DNA of 64,000 nucleotides from assembly GCF_907164915.1 (NCBI RefSeq), contig NC_061864.1, positions 1,040,389 through 1,104,388 on the forward strand, written 5' to 3'. The notes beneath the pieces were generated by a model. It ran no database searches, was not told the origin of the DNA, and was given only the letters and a program-made list of their open reading frames with translations. Every line of letters starts with the position of its first letter. Position 1 is the stretch's first letter. This document shows positions 36,822 to 48,742 of this stretch, piece after piece. The position numbers were made by a program, and so were the translations under genes. The stretch comes from Impatiens glandulifera. Taxonomy: Eukaryota; Streptophyta; Magnoliopsida; Ericales; Balsaminaceae.

Positions 36822-39800
36822 TCAAGAAACAATGGAATCATTCAAAGACAATGAAGCTAACTGGTCAGCTGGAGAATTGGTTCCTTGCTGCTGAACATTC
36901 CTCAGGACTTCCATAGCTTCAGCAACCTTGGCCTTGAGTGCTTCAGGGGACTCCAACAAGTGTAAAACCTCAGGCTGATCCATCTCCAACAGCATTCCTG
37001 TTACCTTAGCCGCATTCTCTGGCTCCAGGTTTTCCACAACCGGGTACAGATTTTCACCCAGCATCTGCACACACCAACCATTCAGGAAGAGAATATTAAC
37101 AACAAAATAACAATCATTCTGTTAAGAGATTAAAAAAAAAGAAACTTACAGTCCTCTGTTCTGCATGAGAAGCATTAGCAAGGGCAGATGCAAGAGCCCC
37201 AATAGGAAGAGGCTGAGATATTATTCCAGAATCACGCAAGGGTAATCCACCCATATCATACGGAACAGAAAGCATGCCTCCTCCTCCCATTGAAACATCA
37301 GGGTGGTGCCCACGTCCAGGTGGATAGTAATATCGTCCTCTTGGAACCATCTATCGAAGAGACGTCCATCCATTACTATCGGAGAAAATTTTAAAAAGAT
37401 TTATTAAAGATTAAAGAATAAAATTTATAAAACCTGTTGCTGCATCATAGGCGGTTGGTTCTGCTGTAATGGAACAGCTCCTGCACGTCTACCACCACCA
37501 CCAATACCACCAGGGCGCTGATGACCTTGCTGTTGTTGCTGCTGTCCTTGCTGCTGCTGCTGCTGAACCATCGGCATAAAGAAATTGGGCATTGGACCGC
37601 CTCCGGGCCTCATACCTGGAACAAGTTGCTGCTGATATCCAAAACCAGGTTGAGGAGGTATCATGGCAGGAGGAGCTTGTCCATAAAATATCTGTTGTCC
37701 AAGACCTGGACCGCCAGGAGGATAAATTGGCATCCGTGGGCCGACAACTGATGGGGCAATTGCGATTGGACGCATTTGAGAAAACTGAGCCTGAAAAAAC
37801 ATTACATATAGATAAATGTACAAAGTTACTATCTATATTTTTTGCATGGATAAAGCCTCTAATACATACCTGCAGTCTTGCTTTTCTATCTTCTTTTCTC
37901 TGTGCATGAGCCACATAGAGAGGTTTGCTCCCAACCATCTTCCCATTCATCTCCACTAACTAATATACAACAAAATGTGTTTTGAGTAATTTGCAATGAC
38001 AGTTTTATCTCTAGGAAATCAAATATATTAACTTACAGCTTTAGAGGCCTCATCGGGAGAAGAAAACGCAACAAATCCTGAACCTTTACTGATACCACTA
38101 GGATCCCGCATAACCTGCTCAAGATAAATTAACGGAAGCTTTAGGATCACGTAGTTACCTTAAATTAAAAACTTCCATTAACAGCTCAAGCATAAAGTCT
38201 AGTTTGATGAGGATTATTTTAAAACAAGACACTATCTAATCTACAATCAACTCATCGTTCAAATCATCAAACAAAACACTCTATTTATAAAAAAAAATAT
38301 TATATATTAATACCACCAATGTCTTTTTACCTAAATATAATAATCTGCATCATACAAGGTTATTTGGAAACAATGACTTGATTATTCAAATAACCCTAGA
38401 TCAAACAAGGCTCAAATTTAGATCACTACCTTGCATGAAGTAATGTCACCAAAAGGAGAGAACATTTCCTTGAGGTTCTCATCCCCAATAGTATCATCCA
38501 GATTTTTTATGTAAAGATTCATTCCTTGAAATTTGTCAGCCGCCTCCTTCGCATTTTGCTCCAATCGAACTTTTAGTTCTTGTTCCCTTTCAGTCTTCTT
38601 TAGAGCTTTTCCAACATACCACTCCTTATTATCAATCTTTCTACCATTAAGAGACTCAACAGCTTGAGCAGCAGCATCTGCATCCTCAAAGTTGATAAAA
38701 CCAAAGCACTTGGAAGTGCCATCAGCATCTCGCATGACTACAGCACTGGTAATTTGTCCAAATTCGGAAAATACTTTTGTCAGTTCTTCATCAGTTGTGG
38801 ATTCTGATAAATTCTTCACAAAGACGTTAGTGAATTTCGTCTTGTCTAGAGCCAAATCCCTTTCTTGCTTCCGAAGAAAGGGCCCTACAAAAACTTGCTT
38901 ATCATTTAGTAACATTCCGTTAAGTTTCTCAATAGCTTTCTGAGCAGCTTCCTCAGTATCATATTGCACAAACCCATAACCTTTAGACTGGCTAGAGGAG
39001 TCAGTAGCAACCTTGCAAGAGAGAATATTGCCAAATGAGGAGAAAGTATCATGCAGAGCCTTGTGGTCAATTGCCTTGTCCAGATTCTGTAGATACATCG
39101 AATGGGAAATTAAGCCTGGTTAATATGCATGAGACCCAAAATTAAAGACAAAAAGGAACCATAAAGGACTGAAACATCGCCACACATGCGACAAAGTACC
39201 TTAATGAATATATTCCCTGATCCACTCTTGCGCTTGCTAGGATCACGATGAGAATAACTTATCCTAATTGGCTTCCCATTTAGAGGAGTGAAGTTGAGCT
39301 GATCCAAGGCCCTCGCAGCTGAAAGCAACATTAAAGAATTATAGAAAAAACATGAGACCCAGAATACAATGTATACTTCTTTCAAATGTAACAACACAGA
39401 TTTCAATAGTTTGTTTATGTGACCAAAACAAGTAAAAAAATAGCAAAGTTGAGTGGTGGACCACTGAATGCATTGAGTTCTTTTAGTGCAACATATTTAT
39501 CAACCATGGCTATAAGATGCAAGAGAGGTGTAAATAAGGGAATATTGTTTTTGTTAACTTAAATACTATATCCCAAAACAGGGAATGCTATAAAATGCTA
39601 TAAAATCATTGATCATACATACATACACAGGAGATAAATAATCATCAGTTGTAACTTATGCAAAGTGTTAGCTTTTCAGAGTGGAAACATGATAAATAAA
39701 GTTGAATAGCGGATATGGGCCAGTCTCTCTTTCTATCTCACTCTGCAAAGGAAATTGAAGCCGACTTTCCATATACAGGTTAATAAGCTAATCGAGCATG

Positions 39801-40091
39801 CAAACAAACAAACAAACAGGGAAGAGTAAAACGACATAAATCGAGTATAATTTACAAACCATCAATCGGATTGCTGAAGTTGACATAACCGTAGCCAAGC
39901 GATCGCCTTGTGGACAAGTCCCTGCAAACGCGAACTGACACGACCTGACCGAGCTGGTTAAAGACATCATAGAGTTGCGAATCAGTCACATTCAGGTCGA
40001 GGTCTCCGACGTACAACGACGTCGTGACGAACTGGTTTCCAGAAGCAGAAGCATTGATAGGCTGAGGTTGAATCTGTTGCACCTGCGCCAT
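36822..40091 (-). CDS. Poly(A)-binding protein, cytoplasmic (four RRMs plus MLLE)
   Basis: Binds mRNA poly(A) tails and links them to translation initiation and deadenylation factors. Eight exons, 1977 nt, 658 residues: 39860-40091, 39200-39318, 38430-39086, 38037-38114, 37870-37959, 37434-37790, 37150-37350, 36822-37064. Four RRMs with RNP2/RNP1 pairs: [57 protein letters not shown] Pro/Met/Gly/Gln-rich linker with two poly-Gln runs follows, then the C-terminal MLLE domain ([20 protein letters not shown], then [16 protein letters not shown]) that binds PAM2 peptides. RRM2 and most of RRM3-RRM4 are encoded by one large exon (38430-39086). It resembles plant PAB2/PAB4/PAB8-type proteins; which one is not determinable here. 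Intron 4 holds a foldback element. Confidence 0.96.
38195..38412. mobile_element. Small foldback element (GTTTGAT family) in a PABP intron
   Basis: About 218 bp within the 315-bp intron 38115-38429. Left end GTCTAGTTTGATGAGGATTA; right end on the minus strand GAGCCTTGTTTGATCTAGGG followed by TTATTTGAATAATC. The ends are diverged but match the family in the TOPLESS-related intron 17. Confidence 0.45.
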
Positions 40092-40127
40092 ATGAACCGA
40101 AGCCTGAAGAAATTTGTTTTCGATTTT

Positions 40128-40138
40128 TTAGGGTTTTA
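40128..40138 (-). promoter_or_regulatory. Telo-box in PABP 5' leader
   Basis: AAAACCCTAAA on the coding strand, 37-47 nt upstream of the PABP ATG. Telo-boxes near the start are common in plant genes of the translation apparatus. Confidence 0.55.
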
Positions 40139-40393
40139 AGATCTAGCAGATATAAGGGACGGGGGGAGAAAGAGGAAGAAAGAAGATTGAAGTTTTTTTT
40201 AGTTGTTTTTGGTTTTGCGGATAGTTAGGGATAGGAAATAAGGGGGGCAGATAGCGGGATGACCGACGAAGGAAAGGGGAGAAACACCGCCGGCGGCAGA
40301 GATGACGCCGGGGAGAAGGGATTTGAGAAGAGAGGGAAAGAGAGGTCGGCGAGAAGCCACTGCAAAAGACGGCGAGGATTGAAGGTTTGAGGA

Positions 40394-40400
40394 ATATATA
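40394..40400 (-). promoter_or_regulatory. Possible TATA box of PABP gene
   Basis: TATATAT on the minus strand about 300 bp upstream of the ATG, bordered upstream by the pentanucleotide repeat at 40435-40472. Confidence 0.4.
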
Positions 40401-40434
40401 GTTGGTATCAAGTTTTGGTTTTAGGTATTCCCCC

Positions 40435-40473
40435 CTTCCTTTCCTTTCCTTTCCTTTCCTTTCCTTTCCTTTC
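40435..40473. repeat. (TTCCT)n pentanucleotide repeat in PABP promoter
   Basis: About seven units of TTCCT on the plus strand (AGGAA on the coding strand), placed just upstream of the putative TATA box. Confidence 0.9.
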
Positions 40474-40499
40474 TTACAAGAACGACAACCCATGCGAAA

Positions 40500-41456
40500 T
40501 CTACGCCGTTAGATCATCCTTCACTTTTCATATATGTTGTTAAAGGACTATGAATTGCCAGCTGGCAGCCAAATCGGAAATTTAGCTCTTTTGTCTCTTG
40601 GGCCTTTTTCTTCTCTTTGGGCTTGATGGAGGCCCAACTATTATCAACACACATTCATCACTCTTCTCTATCGTGGCTGGAGCATGCATTTCGTGTGATA
40701 CAAAAACCTCACACACACACAGTTTAATTAATAATACGCCTCTCTTAAGTCTGGTTTGGAATTCAACTATAATATATTTATTCCTTGGCCTTAAATCTTG
40801 ATTCATTTTGGATTATTTGGATAGCCATTTAGTTAGTTATACATCAAATAGTCATTAGATAAGTGGGTTAATAAGGTATAAATATATATTTTTTTAAATG
40901 ACAGTTTTTTTATAATAGAATGGGTAGTTTTAATTCAGCTTATTTTGTAAAATATATTATAATTTTTTGTAACAGTTTATCACACAAAATTACTGTGGCA
41001 GATTACTACAAACGTTAAACACAAAAAAAAATTATAATTATAAGTAGAATTAAACATGCCAAATCTTTTTAAATAATTTATATCAAAACAAAATTATTTA
41101 TTTTTAGAAAAGAAATTAACTATCCAAAATTAGCTCAAACATAAGACATACAACAGAATAACTGAAAAATGGCCCATAAACCGAAAAAAATAAAGGTTTA
41201 AAATTGAATAAAGAAAAAATAAAATGAAAAGATAAACACGTAACAAAACAAAACCTAATTTCCAGATCGATTCCGTGTTGAATTGCAATACTATTGGCAG
41301 TCAGCCTTACAGCTAGCTACAAACCAACTTTGCTAGTCAAAATGAGTGTATTTTAAAAATACAAAATAGTTCAAAACTTATATTTAATTTCATAATTTTA
41401 TCAATAAAATTGCAAATAACATATGAAAAATAGAAACGCGTGTAATTAATTAATTC
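40500..41456. other. Divergent intergenic region between PABP and DUF579 genes
   Basis: Shared upstream region of two divergently transcribed genes. AT-rich; no gene or recognised repeat seen beyond a short (CA)n tract near 40710-40720. Confidence 0.6.
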
Positions 41457-41464
41457 TATATAAA
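41457..41464 (+). promoter_or_regulatory. TATA box of DUF579 gene
   Basis: TATATAAA 59 bp upstream of the ATG at 41516, implying a short leader of about 25-30 nt. Confidence 0.65.
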
Positions 41465-41515
41465 CGGGTTCTTCCATGAAAATTAGAAACCCAGTTTTCT
41501 CTGTCTTGAATAAAA

Positions 41516-42436
41516 ATGAAAACCAGCTCAAAGCCAGCAGAAGTTGATCTCCTCCCGTCGTCTTCATCATCAGACGACAATCATGGAGGTGGAATTCGAG
41601 AAATGACTCAACTTCTCATTTTGTGTTCAATCTTCGTCTTCCTTCTCCTCTCTTCTCTAATGATTCTCCGCAAATCAAGCTTCGCTCCATCAATCACCAT
41701 CGCCTTACCCTCAGTCGCCAAATCTAAACCCATCTTCCCCCAACCCGCATCCTCCTCCGACACCCTCTTCGGATCTTCCCGTAGAAAAATGTCATCCGGA
41801 GAGATCAAATCCATATCCGCCGCCCTTTCCAGATGCAACAACATCACCCACTGCAATTTCCTCGTATTCGGATTAACCAAAGAAACTCTTCTCTGGCATT
41901 CGCTAAACAAAAACGGTCGAACTGTTTTCGTAGAGAGTAACGCTTACCTTGTTCGCGACCTCGAGTCAAATCAACCGGAAATCGAGGCTTACGATGTTGA
42001 ATTCGCAACTGAGGTAACAGAAATGTATGATTTAATCGAATCGGTTAACGAACAGGTTCGAAACGAGTGTCGTCCGGTGCAGAATCTTCTGTATTCGGAT
42101 TGTCCATTGGGGATTAACGATCTTCCTAATTACGTGTACGACGTGGAATGGGATGTAATTTTGGTGGATGGACCGTGGGGGATTAATTCCGGTGAGGCGG
42201 CGGGGAGAATGTCGGCGATATTCACGGCGGGTGTTCTTGCGAGAAGTAAAAGGAACGGCGAAAAGAGTGTTGATGTATTTGTGAATGAATTTGATAGGGA
42301 GGTGGAGTGGATTTGCTCGGAGGAGTTTTTGTGCACGGAGGAGAATCTTGTTGAATCGAAGGGTTCGTTGGCGCATTTTGTCATCGGAAAGATGAATCAC
42401 GATTCGAATCGCTTCTGTTTGAACTCGGGTTCATGA
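41516..42436 (+). CDS. DUF579 xylan-biosynthesis protein, IRX15/IRX15-LIKE type
   Basis: Intronless, 306 residues. The N-terminal cytosolic tail has Ser/Asp runs; one membrane anchor lies at about residues 33-51 (LLILCSIFVFLLLSSLMIL), giving a type II Golgi topology. The DUF579 domain (about 95-295) contains CNFLVFGLTKETLLW, GRTVFVESNAYL, EQVRNECRPVQNLL, INDLPNYVYDVEWDVILVDG, GRMSAIFTAGVLARSKR and EEFLCTEENLVESKGSLAHF. In the family, GXM members methylate glucuronic acid on xylan, whereas IRX15-type members are needed for normal xylan chain length. The NDLPNYVYDVEWDVILVDGP block and short domain favour IRX15 type, as remembered. It acts in secondary-wall glucuronoxylan synthesis. Confidence 0.9.
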   Translation: MKTSSKPAEVDLLPSSSSSDDNHGGGIREMTQLLILCSIFVFLLLSSLMILRKSSFAPSITIALPSVAKSKPIFPQPASSSDTLFGSSRRKMSSGEIKSISAALSRCNNITHCNFLVFGLTKETLLWHSLNKNGRTVFVESNAYLVRDLESNQPEIEAYDVEFATEVTEMYDLIESVNEQVRNECRPVQNLLYSDCPLGINDLPNYVYDVEWDVILVDGPWGINSGEAAGRMSAIFTAGVLARSKRNGEKSVDVFVNEFDREVEWICSEEFLCTEENLVESKGSLAHFVIGKMNHDSNRFCLNSGS

Positions 42437-45357
42437 TCACTTGCCCTAGATGATGATCATCATCCGAAGAGATGAAGTAAGGAAAACGTCGCTGATTGTG
42501 CCAGCTTGATCTTGACGGTGATGATGATGATGGTGATCGAAATACAAATTACACAAGACAATAATTTGTACATATATATTTATTAATTCATTTATATAAT
42601 TAATTATGTAACAAACAATAATTTTAATTATGTTTTAGGTTTGAAACTTTCCATATTTTGCAATTCATTTTGAATTTTCTACTAACATAATGGATGTGGA
42701 CATTAGTTGTAAAGCCTGTCCACATGATAATAATGGCACACACATAAATATAAAACTTTGGATCTAATGCTTATTTATTAATTTTTAATGTTAAATATTA
42801 TATATCTAAGATTAAAAAAATGACAAAATGACCAAGTTGCTATGTATGGACCATTCATATAATTGTACTAGTAAAAGAATCTTTTGCATATGTTTAATGT
42901 ACTATTACACATTTTCATATTTTTTTTATTGGTTGTGTTATTTTATTTCATCTTTTAATACTTAAAAAGGTGTACAATAAGAACTTGTTTGATTTTTTTC
43001 ATAATAAAAAATTAAGTTAGTTGAGTTTTAATGGATTAAATTACTAATATGTTTTTTTTTATAATTAAATCAACAAAACCTATAGTGATATAGTGATAAC
43101 AATGGGAATAATTGGTTCAAACCAAGAATAATTCTTATTTGATTTATTTGTGTTTTTGTTTTAAAAAGTGAAAACGACTTTATTAATAACTTCATACTTA
43201 TCCTGAATAATCTCGACATGATTTCAAAATGTACTTAATGGGGACAATTTTAGTCTATGTCATACTATGTACAATAGTTATCATAGTAATAAGTTTGGTC
43301 ACTTGTGCCATGAGGCCATGACTCAATTTATTTATCCTTTTTAAATATATATATATTTTTATTTCATTGCTTAACAATTATAATGAACTTTTGTGCAAAA
43401 GTTAGTTTTTTTATGCCATAACTCAAATCATTATTTTTAATTATAATATAAAATTTTATTTTATTAAAAAATCATGTTTCTAGATATAATTGAATTACAG
43501 AAGTCTGATCTAGTCGCTCGGGTCTGTTCCTCCTGCCGTCCAGTTTCAACTTTGCAATCTTCCGGCACAAAGCATTCTTAAATTAAGTTCAAGTGAGTCA
43601 ATAATTATAGGGTCTTACTGTTTTCTTAAAATTACAAAATAAATATATAATTCAAATTATTGTGTAATTTTTATTTTATTTTGTAAAAAGAATATTTTTT
43701 CAGCCATGATTAAGATTAATTTATAAATCATCATTTTTTAAAAACATAATAAATATAAATTTTAAAATCATTAAAATGTGATTATCAAATAGACTAATAG
43801 TTACTTGTTAAGACTAAATTGACCCGGTCCCCGGGAAGGTGCAAGAAAAATATTGTCACCAATAACACAAAGTATTTGAAAAAAATTGTTTGATTAAAGG
43901 AAAAGTATGTAGTATTTTTTATTTTATTTTTTGAATTTATTGTAAAAAAAATGAAAAGTGTAATTTGAAGCTAAACTTATTCTTGTTCAAACAAACATTT
44001 ATATAGAATGGTTATATCATTACAAAATATTAAATATAAAAAAAATGACAAGGATTTGATTTGATTCGATTCATGCTAGGTAGATAAGGTGAATGTGAAA
44101 GTGGTCCTAGTTTTCTATTTTTTTCTATTATTATTATTTCAAAAGAATTAGATCTTGGATATGTTTTACATTCAAAATGTTGTTTTGTTCTAAAATGTTT
44201 TTTTTTATTAATTCCTTACTAATAATTATTTTAATAATAATTCAAATGAGTAATTAAGCAACCAGGTTTAAGGATTACTACATACAAAATAAAAAATTAA
44301 AGCTGATTATATTTTTATTCAAGCTCATAGTCAAAATAAAGCATGGAAAAACATTATATTTATAGGTAGAAATGATCAAATTTACTGTATTTATTAAATA
44401 TATTAAATTATTAACCAAATTTACTGTATTTATTAAATATATTATATATTTTGTCAAATTTAATTTATGTATTAAAAATATTATATATTAAATTATAATT
44501 TTTTTTTTATCAAAATAAATGATTTTCTTGTTTCCTAATTACCTTCCCCTAAATTTTTTTCATATTATGTTCCGAGTTATCTCGATTTTTATCTAAGAAA
44601 ACTTAATTTTTATTTTCGAAATCTTCAAGTAAATGTAAATTTAATTATATTTTTGAAATTTTCTAATCAATTTTTTATTTAAAACATTCAAGATTAACGC
44701 ATACAAATCATAAAAGTATTTGGTTCGAATTCATATAATTTATCGGAAACAATCGTACTCTTCATAGATAGAATTGTAAGTTGTGAATTGTCATATGTTA
44801 TATTCGATTTCGACTTCCCAATTTTTTAAGAACCAAATCGATTATGCCGACTATAATTTTATTATTAAATTTGAGCATTTCAAAACTGATCCACAATGTA
44901 AAGGGAAAAACTCATCCAAAAAATAAGTAAAAAAAAAATATTTACACATTTTATATTATATTTTTCTCAAGTTCATATTTAGAATCAATGTGTTTTTATT
45001 ACAGTCAAATTTTATGACATATCTTATTTGTACATGACATGCTATATTACTCATGTTCGAGAAAATTATACATAGAGAAGTAAAATCTCAAAGACAACAA
45101 ATTATTGTTAAATTATAGCTAATATTTGTTTTGAGAAACAAATATAAACTACTCAATATTTGGTTAGAAAACAAATTTATATTACAAATAATAGAAAATT
45201 TAATTATTAAAAGAAATAGTTAGATATCCATTCTAATTAAATTATATATATTTTAATATTTTTATCTAAATAAATAGTTGGATTGATTTTCATAAATAAA
45301 TAATCATTTCGGTTTGATTTGATTTAGACGTTTGAATATATGATTTGAACCGTTTAA
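42437..45357. other. AT-rich intergenic region
   Basis: No gene supported. One short GC-rich island (43500-43565) and one with CCCGGTCCCCGGGAAGG (43820-43845) are unrecognised. Contains a local tandem repeat at 44373-44445. Confidence 0.55.
44373..44445. repeat. Two-copy tandem repeat, about 43-bp period
   Basis: CAAATTTACTGTATTTATTA followed by AATATATTA occurs at 44373 and again at 44416. Confidence 0.75.
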
Positions 45358-45714
45358 TTAATTAATATATTTATAATTTGGAACGATTTCAACACCAAAA
45401 TGATGGGAAGATAAAAGTTTGGCGGGAGGGAGAAGGAAATAGCTAGCAGCTTCCGGCTTCTCATGATCGCCGCCGATAGGTTCTTCCTCATCGGCGGCAT
45501 TGGACACTCCGATTGGAAATTCAATAGTCGTCTCGGCTTGGCTCATGGTGAGTAATTCCTCAGATCTGTCTAAACATTCGACGCCGGCTAGATAGATAGA
45601 GTAGTTAATCGCGGAGGAGGTCAGTAATATTATCTCTTTAACTAAGTTAGTCTTTTGTTCATTCATAATCTCGACCTTTCCTGCACCACGATTGGCGAAT
45701 TCTAACAGATTCAT
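45358..45714 (-). CDS. Orphan ORF of 118 residues (hypothetical)
   Basis: ATG at 45714, stop at 45358. I do not recognise the family. The product is acidic in the middle (ADEEEPIGGDHEKPE), with an aliphatic N-terminal half (VKEIILLTSSAINYSIYLAG). In favour of coding: base composition is clearly less AT-biased than both flanks, with balanced codons and no low-complexity repeats. Against: no clear TATA, no detectable homology from memory, and an abrupt return to AT-rich sequence. It could be a short gene, one exon of a longer gene, or a remnant of a degraded gene or transposon. Confidence 0.35.
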   Translation of the reverse strand: MNLLEFANRGAGKVEIMNEQKTNLVKEIILLTSSAINYSIYLAGVECLDRSEELLTMSQAETTIEFPIGVSNAADEEEPIGGDHEKPEAASYFLLPPAKLLSSHHFGVEIVPNYKYIN

Positions 45715-47268
45715 ATGTTAAATAGTTTATCCAGAATTCGCACATTAATGACTAGTTGCCCTAGTAGAGATCGAGATTTATCATATTATCTTGTGCTTTT
45801 TGTAAAGCTTATATCATGACCGTTTGATTCTCCCTTGATATCTTTGTTTTTGGTTTTGTTTCTCTATGACAAAGTGGAGTGTCTTATTATTGTGGACATT
45901 GAAAAGTTTCTGCTATAGTGGAAGAGAAAGACATATTCTCAAGTACAGATCATAAGACCTATTCTAGCTAGCCGCACCAAACTTGTAAAAGGTAAAGGAG
46001 AAAATTATATATGCACATCAAAAGAAGTTGGATCCGCGGTGCTACCTTTAATTACAACTTGGGTAACTCCTCTTCCTGATCACTGATCACCACTAACTCC
46101 ATAACTAATCAACATCTTTCATGGATAAAAATGAAGTTTCCATCACAAAAGCTTAATTAATTAATGGATGACAGATGGTTTGACTTTAATTAGATTACAG
46201 AACAAACAGTTTTAGTCAGAAAGAAAGATGATTAGTTATAGATGGTTTATATAAAAGAGTGAGCATTATGATAGTTTTAATGATTCTTGAGAGATTTGCG
46301 TTGTTGTTTGTTTGGCTTCTATCATCACTTTCCCCCCACCAACCACTATGGGTATATAATTAGTGGAGACACCACTGGATACCATAATTTGCAAATCTTT
46401 GCTATTCCTTTCAGCTTCATTCTTGGTGGTGTATTAAAAAGTAGGAAACATCTCTCTAAGTTTCAAAATACATAACTGCTCCATTGATTTTTAATTCCAC
46501 AATTGAGAACTATTTGACCTGGACCCATATTAAAAATTGTAGTTTCTGACATATGCCCCCCCAATACAAATAAATACAAAGAGACTTAACGTATGGATTT
46601 ATCTGCTGGCTAAAGTTGATGATTCACAAATCTATACGCATTAATATTTGATTTGTTTAGGCACAAATCCTATATTTGTCTCACTTGATGTGTTTTTTCA
46701 CTTGGATTATGGGGTTGTCATCTCTCACTTTCAATTAGCTAGCTTTTCCACATGATATCAGGAATACAACTGGATGCAGGTTGGATTGTGACAAACTATT
46801 ATAAATGAATTGTCTTTATTCCCAAATACCAAGTAAGACTTACAAATTTTAAATGAATTTTGGATTCTTCTTACCATTAATTCTTATGCAAAAGTTGGAA
46901 TGCAGGGAGATAGAAGAACGGGAAATGGGTAATTACTGAAAGGGTAATTCTCTAAAACACATACAAAACTCTCTTTATCACTCTGTCTCTTTTTGTAGAT
47001 ATTTTGTCGGAAAATCGATGCACATCTCTCTCTCTTCTTTTATTAATTTACTTAAATAATTGATGCTAGTGTCTCTAATTTGGACTCTACAAATAAGAGG
47101 TCGTTTTCTTATTAGGGTTTTGTTCTTGGGGTGTGTGAGTCATTTACATTTCTGACCGGCGAGATACACACCACCGAAAGCATAAAAATAGAAAAAAATT
47201 ACAAAAGAAAAAGAGAAAGAGAAAGATCGTCCTAGCCAATTGTGAGTATATCAACGTTATCCCTCTCT
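45715..47268. other. Upstream region of cyclin D3
   Basis: No gene supported. Contains a telo-box-like TTAGGGTTTT near 47112-47121 and A/G-rich runs near 47200-47226. A GC-richer segment at 46290-46400 has an open frame without an ATG and was not accepted. Confidence 0.5.
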
Positions 47269-47270
47269 AC

Positions 47271-47282
47271 TTATATATATAT
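47271..47282 (+). promoter_or_regulatory. Likely TATA box of cyclin D3
   Basis: An alternating TA tract about 230 bp upstream of the preferred ATG at 47503. It is followed by a pyrimidine-rich then GA-rich leader of about 200 nt. Confidence 0.5.
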
Positions 47283-47414
47283 GTAAAGAAAGGACAAGCG
47301 TGAAACCCACTCTGATAAAATCTCCTTCTTTTTCATTCTGTTTTTGAGGATAGTGAGTCTTTCTTTCTTTCTTTCAATCCCTTTTTAGAGAGAAAGAGAA
47401 AGAGATAGAGAGGT

Positions 47415-47462
47415 ATGGTTTGTGTGAGAATGAGGTCCACTTTTCTTTTCTCTTATGCATGA
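47415..47462 (+). promoter_or_regulatory. Upstream ORF in cyclin D3 leader
   Basis: A 15-codon ORF (MVCVRMRSTFLFSYA) whose TGA (47460-47462) lies just past the first ATG in the cyclin frame (47455-47457), so the two overlap. A scanning ribosome that translates it would reinitiate more easily at 47503 than at 47455. Confidence 0.5.
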
Positions 47463-47502
47463 TGAACAAGACAGTACTCCAGCTGCTTCTTCTAGGAAGA
47501 AG

Positions 47503-48742
47503 ATGGCAATACAACTATATGAGCATTCTCAGACAGAACAGCAGGCCCAATCTTTCTTGTGCGACACTCTGTATTGTGAAGAAGAAGGGAAATGGGAGGA
47601 AGAAGAAGGAGAAGGTGTAAATGTAAATGTAATAGTAGAGGGAGAAAAAGATCTATCCTCCTCTGTTTCGCAACATGATTTGTTTTGGGAAGATGAAGAG
47701 CTTGTCTATCTCTTCTCAAAAGAGGTGGAGACTGACCACATCAATAATGGTTCGGACCCAGATTTCATTCTTGGACGAGGAGAAGCTATTGAATGGATTC
47801 TTAAAGTAGTTGGTCATTATGGATTTACACCACTTACTACCATTCTCTCCATTAATTATCTAAATAGGTTTCTTCTGGGCCTCCAGTTTCAAAGAGAGGA
47901 GAACCCATGGATGACGCAGCTTGTTGCTGTAGCTTGCCTTTCTCTAGCTGCAAAAGTTGAAGAGACCCAAGTGCCATTTCTCTTAGATCTCCAGGTGGGA
48001 GATGCAGAGTTCTTATTTGATGCGAAAACTGTGCTGAAAATGGAGCTTTTGGTTCTGTCCACTCTTCAATGGAGGATGAATCCCGTGACTCCATTCTCTT
48101 TTCTTGATCACATAATGAGGAGATTGTGGTTGCAGAATGGTCTACAATGGGATTTTCGCAGACGATGCGAGCGCCTTCTTGTCTCCGTTGTTTCTGGTAT
48201 GTAAAAGCTTCTTTATATTAATTTACTTTCCAAAATCATTAAATTAATTGAGAGTTCTGAAGAATACTAGCCATTCTGATTTTGTAGATTGGAAATCTTT
48301 GAGTTATAAGCCATCTGTATTGGCTGCTGCGACAATGCTAGAGGTTATTCATGATCAATTTGAGCCGTGGAAGGCAGTTGAATATCAAGAACAGCTTCTG
48401 GCCGGTGTTCTCAAGATCAGCCAGGTATAGTGCATGTTTATATTGTGTAGATCCAATTCCAATTCCTCCATTTGAATGGTATTTGATAGCTGAAAATTAC
48501 AGGATGAAGTGAATGATTGTTGGGAGTTGATAAGGACAATATTGCAGTCAAACTTGTTGCAGAAGAAGCGGAAGCATGATTATGAAGAACAACAAGAACA
48601 TATAGTACTACCAGCAAGCCCAAATGGGGTAATTGATGCAGCTGTTGTAACTTGTGATGATAACTCTAATGATTCATGGGAAGCAGTTGTTGATTCATCA
48701 TCATCATCAGTTCCATTCGTTAAGAAGAGAAAGAACAAGTAA
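47503..48742 (+). CDS. D3-type cyclin
   Basis: Regulatory subunit of CDKA that phosphorylates retinoblastoma-related protein to drive G1/S and cell proliferation. Exons 47503-48196, 48288-48424, 48503-48742 (1071 nt, 356 residues). The LxCxE retinoblastoma-binding motif is LYCEE at residues 23-27. The cyclin N box runs from RGEAIEWILKVVGHYGFTPL through INYLNRFL to LAAKVEET and VLKMELLVLSTLQWRMNPVT; the C box follows with PSVLAAATMLEVI. The tail is Ser/Asp-rich (PEST-like) and ends in a basic VKKRKNK. Start choice: the ATG at 47503 has a strong context (AAGATGGCA) and gives MAIQ, common in CYCD3; an in-frame ATG at 47455 (372 residues) has a weak context and overlaps a uORF. The exon 2 acceptor at 48286-48287 keeps the usual eight-residue spacing before PSVLA. 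Confidence 0.93.

Noticed and set aside
37489..37956. Overlapping ORFs on both strands in the PABP linker
   Set aside because: Shadows of the Gln/Pro/Met-rich PABP exons 5 and 6; only the annotated frame joins RRM4 to MLLE.
46287..46475. 62-codon plus-strand open frame upstream of cyclin D3
   Set aside because: No ATG at its start and no family resemblance; treated as chance.
48197..48287. Alternative splicing of cyclin D3 intron 1 (donor GTAAAA at 48199 with acceptor after TACTAG)
   Set aside because: Keeps frame but lengthens the spacing before PSVLAAATM relative to other D3 cyclins; the GTATGT donor and TTTGTAG acceptor are stronger.
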